From Dasyornis broadbenti (lineage: Eukaryota; Chordata; Aves; Passeriformes; Dasyornithidae), in assembly GCA_013397935.1 (NCBI GenBank), contig VZRN01001305.1:828467-892466 (forward strand): DNA of 64,000 nucleotides, in the 5' to 3' direction. This document shows, piece by piece, positions 37,101 to 47,800 of the stretch (the first letter of the stretch is position 1; each line of letters begins with the position of its first letter). The notes under the pieces were generated by a model. It was not told the DNA's origin. It worked only from the letters and a program-made list of their open reading frames with translations, and did no database searches. A program made the position numbers and the translations under genes.

Positions 37101-40100
37101 GTGGTGCAAGGTGACTGGACCATGGGAGCTGCAGGCTGCTGCATCCTGGAGGATACAGTCCGGCATTAGGAACAGAGTTGCTGTCTGCATGATGTGATCA
37201 AGCTACAGCTTCACAAGCCAGGGCAACAGTCTCTTGATAACAGCTCTTCTCCATTATCTGTATGGGTCTCAAAAAAGGCTCCACAAACCTGCTGTTCCCT
37301 GTCCTGACTACCCTGGTACCTTCTCCTACCATGGCCTCTCAATGAAGGATGAGCAACTCCAAATTTGCCCAGGGCACAAGAGAGTAACCACTAACCTGCT
37401 GTAAAACCTCACCCACTTTCCATGGCACACCCTGACTGTAACATTATTACTATTTTTACTGTCATACCTGTGGTGTAGTTAGTAATGGTGAGAAAAAAAA
37501 AAAAATTTGCAATCATGAAACTCCCGCAGGGGTTTCAGAGATGTAATGAAATGACCCTTTCTGCACATCCACTGGTTAACTAAAACTAGACCTGTCACTT
37601 GAAGACTCTTTACTTTTTTAGTTGACAACAGCCAGCAGGAGAGTGTTGGGAAATTCAGTGCCATAGAAGGTGAATGCTCAGGGGATTGCAGTGGCCCTTT
37701 GCAGCTGTGGGGAGCCATAGGGCATATGTGTGTGTGTGTGTTCCATCCTAGGCAGGGAAGGATAGCCCCAGCAAACACATTTCACGCTTGTGCATGTTAC
37801 TAAAATTTCACAACCTTGTTGTTCTTGCTAGGCTTGTATGGGGAAACCAAGAGACGCTATGGACCCTCTCAGGGGGTGCTATGACAGCTCAACCATCTGC
37901 AAGAATATTGTCACTGTCCAAGCCCAAGCAAGATTTTAGCGAGTGCCAGTGCAGGTCAGTGATGTGGTAGCACATCCTGGGGAAGGAGGCAGCTCAGAGC
38001 ATGTTCTCTAGGGGGGCATACTGGCTCCCAGGGAAAGGGGAGATGCCATCTCCTCTCCTGAAAACGCTGCCCCACAGGTAGCTCCATGGCACTGAAACTC
38101 ACCAGGCTGTTTTGTGCTTGGAACAGGGGCTGTCTGTAGCAGGGAAGAAAGTGCTGTGGGAGCATAGTCACCCTGAGTGCTTGACTTCCAAAGTAGGGAG
38201 GAACTGAGGAGTGCTACGTTTTAGTGCCGTTTTATTTCCTCATACCCACTTCCCAGCTGTGGGAAGGACTTCTGCAGCACATAGTTGCTGGTCTGCTTAG
38301 AGCTCTGGGTCCCATCAGCTGCCATAGGAGCTTGTCTTGATCTCAGTCTCCAAGCACAAGGGAGCATGTTCCTCTGCTGTAACAAAAATACCCTTCCAAC
38401 AGCTCTGCTTTGGTTTGAAGTAGACATCACGTGCATGTATGCGTTCCTTGATGGAATGTGTGTGTTGCACCTGTGAGTACAGAGTCCTGTTGGGGCTGAT
38501 GCAGCCCAGCCAGGCACCTGGGGAGTTAATGATCCCTTGCATCCTCTTGGAATCTAACCTAAATCTTTAAGATAAGGTTAGGAATAGTGAAGTATTGCAG
38601 CATTCTGCTGCTGGAAGGAATCCAGGTCTCTTGCCTTGAGTTAAACCTCTGCTGTGACTGCATGGTGAAAAACTAGACCATGTTTTGGAATTGGAGTGAA
38701 AAGTGATGTAAAAAGTATAAACAACAGTGGTGCTGGGTGATGCTGCATTACTTGAAGCAAGTCATCTGTAGCTCTGTTGGACGAGATGAAGCTCTTTTGG
38801 AGCCAGGAGGGTGGTTGCTAGTCTGTAAGAAGTCCTAGCAATGAGAATGGAGATGAAACGGTGTTGCACTCCTGGCTTTCCTCTACCTAGAGGGATGTTA
38901 AAACATACACTGTCTAGTTTTCTCCCCTCTCCCACTGTCACCAGTTATGGGCTCTCATCCCCCTAAGAGCTTCTGCCTCTTACTAAAGCTATCCATATGA
39001 CAGCCTTTCCTGCCTTTCTGCTTACCTCTGCTTGCATCTTCCCTGGCAATGACAGGCATATTCCAACAGTTACGCTTGAGTGAAAGCTGGAGATGAACAA
39101 GGCACTAGGCAAGCTTGGGGAGGCACCAAGATGAAAGGAGCTACAAGGGCACAAGGTGCTATCAAGCCATTGTAACAAAGAGGTTTCTAAACTGGCAGAG
39201 CTGACCAACATAAATGCTGCTGGGTGTTGTGGGACAGCTTCTTGAAATGGTCCAGGAAAAGCCTAGACTTTGAAAGTAAGGCACTGAGGGTATGTAAAAG
39301 AGGACTCTTAAGATGCAAACAGCTTTTAAAGTGAGGAAATCTCAGGTGTAAATGCCTAGTTGTTCATGGCTTTTCCATGTGCATCAGTGCCAACTTTTGT
39401 ACATGCAGCAGGCATGGATGTTTAACCAAACTTAGGATACTATCTGCCAGGATCACGTTCTCTGTCAGTTGCCTTTTGCTAACTCTTGCTGTTCCTCAAA
39501 ATCCTTCTTTTTGTACAGGTGCAGACCAGTGATCGGTGGGCGTCCGCTGCCAGCAAAGTTTGGCTACCCTTCTGAAAGGCTGCTGAAGTTGTCTGAACCT
39601 AAACCATACCACCCGGATTACCTGCAGCAAAAGTGAGAGCCTAGAAAGTCTAGAGGGTGCTATAGGTAGGGCCTTGGGCCTTGTAGCATCAGTGCAGCTT
39701 CAAAGTAATAAATACAGGAACAGAGGATGGGTAAACAGAGGGCAAAATGCAGAGTAGGGTCTCTGCTGGGAGTAGAACTTCTGAACTCTCTCGTGAAATG
39801 AGTTTTACACTGGAAATGGCCACAAGACAAAGCTGCCTTCTAGTGCAGCAAATATGAGGCCTAGACATCCTAGCTGCAGCCAGAGTGGGGAACATCTGTG
39901 AGTGGCAGTGCCATGACTCTCTGCTTCCAGATCCCGTGAGTCTCCCCAGTGGCCCGTCTCCCAGGCTGCACAGAACTACCATGCCTCCGAGCGGATCCTG
40001 GAGCTTGCCCGGCCAAAGGAGCTGCACCCAGACTTCGTGCCAGCCAGAGAGGTAAGGAGGAGGTTGAGCGAGATTTGGAGGGTACAGGGATACAGCAAAC

Positions 40101-42689
40101 TGTCCTGAGGAGTTTTTACACCCTGTATCCCACCCCTAGATATGCCCAGTATGTGCTCTGGATGGGAGAAACTGTCTGGTTCTGCTGGGGTTTATGTCAC
40201 TGAGAGAAACTGCCTTTTCAGAGAGGAATGTTGTCTTTGCAAATCTCCTGCTGAGAGACAAAAACCAGCCAGGCTGGAGCAGCCTGGTATAGCAGGAGAG
40301 CCAAGGGAGACATCTGGGCTCCGTCCTCTGATAAAGCAAGTGGAGAAACCTGGGAAAAGTGGAGAAACCTCATGGAAATGGTGTGTTTAGCTCTTAGGGA
40401 GTACAGTCATGTTTGTAGTTGGGCAGCTATGCTACTATCCATGTACACAGGGGGCATGAGGTTTCAAACATTATGTGTATTTTAACTGTGTTTTACCAGA
40501 AGCCTAATTTAGAGATATATTTCTGAACTTGTTCCTTTAGGTGGGTCATTGCTTTGACAGGGGTGAGAGGGCTTGCAGCAATCTCGGACTACACTCATTT
40601 CCATGGTAAAGGCTAGGTTTTCTGGATGCAGCCTCTGGGACTGGAAAATGGGAGGCTGGGCTGGAGCAGGCCTGGGCAACAGTAACCCTGTGAAAAATAG
40701 GGGAAGAAGTAATCATTTTTTTCTATAGGAATGCTGTTAACTGTACCAACGAATTCACCCTGAAATCTGAGTGTCTCTCCTTAACAGGGAAGATATTTGA
40801 TTCAGCCAGAAAGATGAATACAAAAAAACATGGAAGAAATTTCTCTGCACTTTTACCTGGTTACACAGGCTTTCATTACAGGTGCTCCCCTTCTAGCTCT
40901 GAGTGGGTGACAGCTGGGGAAAGAAGTGATAGTGGTTATGACATTCAAATCCCTGTAGCACTAAAATTACCTTATGGTTCAGGTAAAAGAAAAATAATGG
41001 GTGCTGGAAAAGCAAGAGTGCTTCCTCTTGTGACCTTGTATGCAGAGGAAGGGTGCTGGGATGCTCCTCCTTGTGGAGAGGGAGCATGTCCCTGTGGACT
41101 GCTGTACAAGCTCAGTGTCTGCACATCCCTTCTCAATTCTGAACCCATGCAGGTGCCAACACCAGTTTCCAGATCTGCAACGTCAGCCAGTGCATCGGCG
41201 CGGCTCCAGCAACTCGCAAAGCCCTTGATCAGGAAGTTGCCCTGCTGCCCTACACACAGCCATCCTAAATCTGGTGTCCTTCCGGTAAGGCAGCATCACC
41301 CAGGACCCTACATGAACGAGACTCTTGGCAGAGGAGAGGGCATGGGTGCTCAGTCACTTGTGGCTCTCTTCATGGCAGCTCTGGATGTGCTGCTCTCTGT
41401 GAGGCTGGCGTAGCTGCTTCCTGAGCTGGAAAGCAGGACTTGTGCTCCATTCAGAGCATGAACTGACTCCCAGCAGATATCCCCAGAGGATGGCAGGGCT
41501 GTGCCCAGCCTGCACTTGTGTGGATGGGGAGAGGTGGACATGTAACTGGGATCTCCAGTGCTGGGGGTGGGTTGGACAAAGGGCTGTGAGTAAGGGGAGG
41601 CTGGAGGGCAGGTTGTGGGACTGGCCAGGCAGATTTCTCCTTCTACAGTTTGTCTGGTGTCAAACACAGCTGAGTACAGGATCGTGTCCCATCTGTGTGT
41701 GGTCAGTGGCTGCGAACCTGGGTACGCTGAGTTAGTTGCAGGCTGACCACTCTCGAATGTCAGGAGCACCTCTAAGAACCTTCCTTCCAATTCTTCCCCA
41801 GGTTTCCCGGTCATCTCAGAAGGCAATTGCGAGCCCTCGGACCCTTGAGCTGGCTATGCCAAAAAAACTCCATGCCGACTACGCACACCCGCGGGATCCT
41901 GAGTGGTCCGTGACAGAGGCTGCCAAGCGTGCAGTGGCTACACCAAGGATTGTGGAGCTGGCCCAGCCTTGCAAAAGGTAGGTACTGCTTCCCTGTCATG
42001 GAGAAATGATCAGCTGCCAGCCCATTTTGTGTGGCTCATGGCACCTTGTTGATCTGTGTTTGGCCAGAGAGATTAGGCCACTGCTCTTCCTCTTCCAAAA
42101 TGCATGGATTTTATATGTCTGGATGTGTTAATGCTGCATGGATTGTGGTGTAAAAAGCCCTTTTGAGGTGGAAGGAGAGTCAAAAGAGAAGAAGCAGGAA
42201 CTTTCTAATTCCAGCAGGAATTACTGGTTGGGACTTATTAGTAATTACAATTATAAAAAGCAACCAACTGGCAAAGGGCACAGTGTAGCACATTTTTATT
42301 GCCCAGTATGATGCAGCTGGCCTCAGTCCAGCCTGCAGGAAGTGCTGAGGAGAATGTTTCACAGAGGGTGAAGGAACACCTGGCTGTAGTGGCTGTGAGA
42401 GATGTCCCTCTCCTGATGACAGCAGCAGAGGTGTGACTCCTTTGTCCTCCCTTGACAGGGAAGGGCAGGCTTAGGTGGTAGTGTGGCAGCTGGCAAGGAG
42501 TTGACAGCTGGCAAGGAGTTGACAGCTGGCCCTGTTCCAGTCAGGATTGACCATCCTTATCCTCTCTCCTCCAGACCTCCTATGGGTGTGGCCGCATTCA
42601 ACCCAAATGCATTCAGAGTGAAGGCATCTGCTAAGAAGGCAACTTGTTCTCCGCGTGTGGAAGAACTGGCTCGACCAATTCAGCGCTAA
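33950..42689 (+). CDS. SPMAP2L: SPMAP2L (THEGL), sperm microtubule-associated THEG-repeat protein
   Basis: Nine exons, 33950-33974, 34662-34707, 36792-36842, 37832-37954, 39519-39632, 39931-40051, 41153-41284, 41802-41977 and 42575-42689. They total 903 nt (300 residues plus stop) and every junction is in phase. The protein is a string of THEG-type repeats of the form S/T-x-R-I/L-x-x-L-x-x-P-K. These are at residues 23-35 (SRIHLLSQPK), 63-76 (SARILSLSKPK), 100-116 (SERLLKLSEPK), 139-155 (SERILELARPK), 175-184, 215-231 (SPRTLELAMPK), 251-262 and 288-300. No enzyme domain is present. THEG proteins are testis-enriched and linked to sperm axonemal microtubules; this role is taken from the family. 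The first two exons carry no repeat and are supported only by the ATG in a CpG island, splice sites and phase, so the N-terminus is less certain. Gene order supports the call. Confidence 0.88.
37724..37742. repeat. TG dinucleotide repeat in SPMAP2L intron 3
   Basis: Short (TG)n run about 90 bases before exon 4, flanked by CATA and TTCC. A simple repeat only. Confidence 0.75.
42488..42530. repeat. 18-bp tandem duplication before last SPMAP2L exon
   Basis: The unit AGCTGGCAAGGAGTTGAC occurs twice perfectly, followed by a partial third copy (AGCTGGC). It ends about 45 bases upstream of the acceptor of the last exon, so it lies in the branch-point neighbourhood of intron 8. Confidence 0.9.
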
Positions 42690-42824
42690 GCCCCCTCAGA
42701 AACGCTCCTGCCAGCTGCCCACATCACCCCCTGGAACATCACTCTCTCTGGGTTTCTCTCTGGGCAAATCTACTTGAACACAGAACAGAGGCAGCACTCA
42801 GCAGCAACACTTTCTGGGAATTCA

Positions 42825-42830
42825 AATAAA
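42825..42830 (+). terminator. SPMAP2L poly(A) signal
   Basis: AATAAA hexamer about 136 bases after the TAA stop of SPMAP2L, the first on this strand. It predicts a short 3' UTR. Confidence 0.75.
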
Positions 42831-42849
42831 ATCATGATTCCTTAAGAAT

Positions 42850-44857
42850 AGTCATCAGGGAAAATTAACAGAATTTGACCTAATGTGGGAAGACTGTCTC
42901 CCTAGGATGGGTTATGTCTGGAGTTTCTCTCTTGATTGTTTTGCTGTAATAGTTTAAGAAGTAATGAAATAATTGCTGGGGGATGGCAGCACAGGAACTG
43001 TCCTTTCACGCAGAGAAGTGTGGCAAACCAAACCCAAGAGCACACAGTAAGCTGACGCAACACAACTCCTGAATTTGGGTTTAAACATTTTGGTAAAGTT
43101 TAAACATCTCCTTACTGATGCTCAAAAGTTTTGTGCTTGTAACAGAAGTAGAAATACAAAAGGCTACAATGTATGCTGAGTTGGCTTGGATTTGGGCCCA
43201 TTTTCTCAAATGCCTGGAGAACAGGCAGATCCAGTTACACAGCTGGGTTAAATCTGTGTGGTTCAGATATTCAGTTGTGTGACCATGGGCAAAATAAGAG
43301 AGTTCTGCATTGGGATTTTTGGAGCCTAACTCAAAAAAGCAGAGTTCCTCTCAGTGTAAGAGAGAAGGCACATTGCAAAGGCTAAGCAAAAAACAGATAT
43401 TGATGCCAGAGTCTGCAGAAGAAATTCTGAGCTCCAGTCAGGTCTGTGGGTGAGTCAGTTTGGCAGCTGGATTCCAGGGGAACAACATAGCCTGTGTGGG
43501 GCATGGCATAAGGGAGAATGCTTTTAGCTGTTTCCTACAAGGTCAGTGTGTTTTGCACTGGCAGCCCAACCACTGGCGACAGGCTGGAGATACTGAGGCA
43601 AGAGAGATGCTCACCAGTAAGGGACAAAAGGCACAAATGAAAGCATATGGCAGTTTCAGAGCCAATGTATTTTAATCTTCCCTGTGTTAAGCTGATTCTT
43701 CTTCCAAAGGAGTAAAGGCAGGTGACCACAAACCAGAAGGGGATTAATCAGAGGATCCATTAATTGATTCCATAAGTAATCCACTAAGCAGAGGACTTTT
43801 GAAGCCTTTTGAACAAGGTAAGGTCACTGGGAAATGGTGCTGGTTATTTTTAGACCAGGCATTGTCCTGTGCCAGGACAGATGAGAGTCTGGGCTTTGTT
43901 CGAGAGCCCCAGTGCAAATGCATTCCTCAGGCATGAGAATGGCCAGGAGGAGACTGGGCTCTCCCCATAAAGCTCCCAGCCCAGCAACCCCGCACCACCA
44001 GCCTCTGCCACCCCAGGGATTAGGAGGTGTGTGTGTTGCCATACATGGACCCACAGGTGCCCTAGGAGATGAAGCTGCCCATATCTGTCCCTGTGGCAAG
44101 AGGGAAAGCCCACAGTACCCACTGAGGCTGCCTGGAGAAATGTTCCCCTCCCAGAGGAAGGAGTCTGCCTCCTGTCGTAGGGGCAGGGAGCAGAAGCAGG
44201 GACATAACACAGCTCCTTCCATCAAAAAATGTTGGGTTTTTATTACTGCATTGGGAAAAAACCCAAAACAACCTATGAGTTCTTTCTCTTTGGTCATCTT
44301 TAACAGAAAGATAAAAGAGGCATTCAAGGGGTGTGGCTTGGTCTGATTATGGTGTAGGCACTTGATTTGCCAGTATCCAGAGCTGATTCAGGCATGTTGA
44401 GCCAAACAAGGTCACCTGAACAACACACCTGGTTTTCCAGATGCCCTACTCTTTGGATGATCTGTACCTTAAAGCTAGCACACATACTTTGCCTCTGGGG
44501 ATCATGAGGAAAAGGAAATAGATAGGATATTTCTTACTTCTGTATTTGAACATAGATCATGGCAACTTTTCTGCAAGTCTGGGACAAGGGCATGAAATTG
44601 CCTTTCCTTGTGCAGCTGCTGTTAATGGGTTGGAATCACTAGATAGGTTATCAGCCATCAAAAGTTGTATACACACACATACGTATATATATATAATTTT
44701 TTTTTCTGATTATATACATGTTAAATAAAACTTATGTTAAATAGCAGAGTATTACTTTGTATTGCAAAACCTATTGCAACAGAAGAACCCCAAGGAAACC
44801 CACTCTGAAGAGCTTCACCAGCATTTAGAAGAGGCAAGGGGATTGGAGCAGCATCCT
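42850..44857. other. SPMAP2L-HOPX convergent spacer and HOPX 3' UTR
   Basis: Genes on both sides point into this interval. On the minus strand the only clear poly(A) hexamer I find is at 44244-44239, which would give HOPX a 3' UTR of about 620 bases. The remainder shows no coding exon; open frames here have no family resemblance. A CA/TA simple repeat lies at about 44670-44695, followed by a T tract. Confidence 0.5.
44239..44244 (-). terminator. candidate HOPX poly(A) signal
   Basis: AATAAA on the minus strand, about 615 bases past the HOPX stop. It is the first good match on that strand. No transcript evidence is available. Confidence 0.5.
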
Positions 44858-47397
44858 CTAGTCCCTGACAGACCCGCTTTCTGAGGGCAGCCCTTCAGAC
44901 TTCCTCCACTCTGCCAGGCGCTGCTTGAACCATTTCTAGAGAGAAGGGACAAAACAGAGATTGAGTGCACTAGGCTGAGCAAATCCTCCAAATAACTTTG
45001 CTGAAGGTGCAGATGTGGTCAGCACGCGGGACCAGGTGAGGGGAACTCGTGGTGCTGCTGCCTTGTAGCAAGGTGCTGTCCCCAGGCAGTACAGGCAGCA
45101 GGACAGTCACTCCTGGCTGAATGGTCTGTAATCCTATGTGTGCACCTCTTTCAAACTCATTTTTCTTGCTCACTTCAGACCTTGACAGCATGGGTGAGTC
45201 CTTTTTTAATTGCTGTGAGTCCGGGTTTTTCTTGAAAACAGAGTAAGAGATTGGCTAAGGAGCTGGATGGTATTTGTTTAAATGACTGGAGCAGTGAAAC
45301 AATCACTTGCAGGTCCGAAAAGCTGACCTGCTTCAGAAAGCATGAGAAGAATAGCACAGTGGCTCTCAACAAATTTAAGAACAAGTATATTTTAAAAGTT
45401 GTTTAAAAATTGTCGTAGTCTTCAGGCAATATGCGTGTCTATGTTCACAGTAACTTAGCACTATATCTGTAGTAACTTAGCATCTGCAAGCCAACTTCAA
45501 GAGCTGCTGATGCCACTTCAACACAGCCATAATAAAAAATATTAGCTAAAAAGCATCTGGTTAAAGCCACACTACCTAAGAAGAAAAGTAAGAAAAGAGA
45601 TATAACTCATGTGCCGGAAGCACAGCTCAGCCTTTTGTTTGGCAATGTGCCAGTGATTCCTTTTGTTGCAGCTCATTTTGTTGCTATATTTGTTCATGGC
45701 TATTTCTGAAGCTATTATGGTCTGTAATGATACAACCACGGTGCTCTCTACAAGTGTCTCTCACACTCACACTACTTCAACCACATCCAGTCAGATGACT
45801 GACAGTCTAGCCTCCTCCCAAAAATTTCTCTTCCTGTCCTAAACCATCATCTCCTCTTCGCTTCTCATTGTTACTGAATTTTTAATTAAAATGGCTGCTA
45901 TTTCTAGCCCATAAAGCATTCCAGATGGCAGGAGTGATGATTCTCTGTGTTCTACACAATGCAGGCCCTTTGCAGCTCACCACCGCAGTCTTGATCCTGT
46001 CCCTAACATGACCTTCATCTCCAGATCTCTAGGAGCACTCTAGTGGAAAAAGATGGCTATCAGGGAAGATTTTAAGACATCTACAGAGGTGCCCTAGGCA
46101 TATAAGGCCTGTGTTTACAACTTGCTGTAGGGGAAAAAAAAAAGGAACAGTGCCATTTTTATGAAGAAAAAGGTATTTTAGGGATACTGCCTCCTTGCTG
46201 TCTCAAACAAGCAGCGATTGATACCTGCCTGTCACCAAAGCACAGTTCACTCCAGCTGAGGACTGTCAGTGCAATGGCTGCTGTCCCAGCATCTTTTCCT
46301 GGGACAGGCTAAATGCTGACATTGCCTGCTCGCCTTTATGTCTCTTTGATTTTGCTGAGGGAGAGTCACATTTTGCAGCTCTCTGCAAAGTGCTGCTAAC
46401 TTCCCAGTGGGTTGGGTGTCTTTTCTATACCCATAAATGCTGCTATGGGTCTAGTGAACACCTGCATCACAATGAGCTGCACTGCCACCTGAAGGAACTG
46501 GGAAGAAGCCGTTTGCTTCTGATGCCCGCAGTAGCCTGCAGGTAGCCAGATGGAGTGCAGGGCTTGGTGGAATTTCCAGACAGTGGCAGTGTGTCCCTGT
46601 GGAGGGGTATTTGGAGGCCTCTATGTCTCCTGGAGAGGCTGACAGACTTGCCTGACACTTGGGCTTGGGGACACTGAGGGGAAGGGTGCACAGCCTGAGC
46701 ATGTCCCACAGCACATCCTGCAGGAATTGCATCTATCTTGTATCTGTTTTAAAATTACTGTAGTTTCTTCAGACCTTAAAGCCAGCAGTAGTTTGTGCAC
46801 CCAAGACAATCAAAAATGGTTTGGAAGAACGGCAAGCATGGCTTGTATATTCAGGAGCAGAAGCATGTGGGTGCAGGAAGGATGTGGCATACAGGGAGGT
46901 GCTGTGTTGCAGTAGAGCTCTGTGGGTGCAGGTGGTGTTAGGGGTGTGCTGGGGGTTGCAGAGGTGCAGAGGAGACTTGTGGGTGCAGTGAGGAGTGTGC
47001 AGGGTGCACAGTGGTGCAGGGAATGCAAGCAGGGAGAACAGGGCACAGAGAGAGGAGTGGATGCAGTGTGGGGGCAGCATGAGAGGGGCAGGGGCTGCTG
47101 TAGGAAGCCTGTGTGGGAGACAGATGGGTGCAGGTGTATGATAGGGGGACCAGGACAGGACAGGCGGGAGATGTGGGGGGAGTGCGTGGGGCACAGCGGC
47201 ATGCAGGGGTAGCAGGGCTGGTGCCAGGGGAGGGATGAGTGGCACAGACTCACCAGGGTCTGCTCCTCGGACAGCCCGGTCTCAGCCGCGATGAGGCACA
47301 GCGTGGTGGGGTCAGGATGCTTGTTCACCTTGCAGAAGTGGTACTCCAGGATCTCCAGCTGCTCCTCAGTGGGAATCACTGGTTTTTCCATGGCCAT
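44858..47397 (-). CDS. HOPX: HOPX, homeodomain-only protein, complete
   Basis: Two coding exons on the minus strand, 47397-47254 and 44935-44858, give 73 residues, the standard HOPX length. Exon 1 encodes PTEEQLEILEYHFCKVNKHP and CLIAAETGLSEEQTL, the first two homeodomain helices. Exon 2 encodes KWFKQRLAEWRKSEGLPSES and ends SVRD. The third helix reads WFKQRLAEW where a normal homeodomain has WFQNRRAKW, so the DNA-contact Asn and neighbouring Arg are lost. HOPX is known not to bind DNA; it acts as a cofactor recruiting SRF and histone deacetylases in heart, and works in epithelial and stem cells. Two ATGs lie six bases apart (47397 and 47391); the second has the stronger Kozak context (GCCATGG) and would give 71 residues. 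The acceptor of this exon is at 47430, leaving a short 5' UTR. Confidence 0.96.
46855..47215. repeat. degenerate G-rich GTGCAG minisatellite in HOPX intron
   Basis: On the plus strand the motif GTGCAG or TGCAGG recurs many times with irregular spacing of about 10-40 bases (for example GGTGCAGGTGG, GAGGTGCAGAGG, GGGTGCAGTGAGG, GTGCAGGGTGCACAG). It lies in the intron directly downstream of the first HOPX coding exon. The resulting strand asymmetry (G-rich plus, C-rich minus) creates a long proline/cysteine-rich chance frame that extends the HOPX exon; it is not coding. Confidence 0.65.
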
Positions 47398-47428
47398 CTC
47401 CTCCTGGGGCAGGGCTATGGGGCCAGGC

Positions 47429-47800
47429 ACTGCGGAGAGGGGCTAGTGTCATGGCTCAAGCTGGGAGTGGCCAATGGGGCCACACTTGCTGAGCCCCAGA
47501 TTTGCCATCCGTGTTCCCACCAGCCCACCCCACCCTAGAGGTCTCTGGCTGCGGCAGGGCACAACTCCCTTCCCACAGACATGCCAGGGAGCTCAGCTGG
47601 GAGCAGCAGCCCCCCAGCACCTCCTGTCTCAGTTCCTCACTGCAGTGACCACACGCCAGCAGTGCCCAGCGCGGAGCTGTCTCACCATCCTCAGCTGGCA
47701 GGAAGCTGCAGGCTGCTCAGCACTCCCCTGGTGCTGTATTTATAGCCGGTGTGACTCCCATGGGAACGATTCCTGTTTACAGCCATATTTAGGCCTGGGC
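47429..47800 (-). promoter_or_regulatory. HOPX TATA/CArG-type promoter and 5' UTR exon
   Basis: On the minus strand, CTATAAATA (47745-47737) is a good TATA box. About 45 bases upstream is CCTAAATATGG (47793-47783), a CArG-like SRF site with one extra A/T base compared with CC(A/T)6GG. About 50 bases downstream of the TATA box is a splice donor, GATG|GTGAGA (exon end 47686), which can join the acceptor CCGCAG at 47430 to form a small untranslated first exon. There is an in-frame stop in that leader and no earlier ATG in the HOPX frame. This is the architecture of a tissue-specific muscle-type promoter. SRF regulation is inferred. Confidence 0.65.

Noticed and set aside
40814..41413. 199-residue plus-strand frame in the SPMAP2L region
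   Set aside because: Only 41153-41284 is a true exon, and it is read in a matching frame. The upstream part has no repeats and is intron.
46810..47253. Extension of the HOPX exon into a Pro/Cys/His-rich tail
   Set aside because: A good splice donor (CTG|GTGAGT) ends the exon at 47254, and the true downstream exon is at 44935. The extension is the GTGCAG repeat read antisense.
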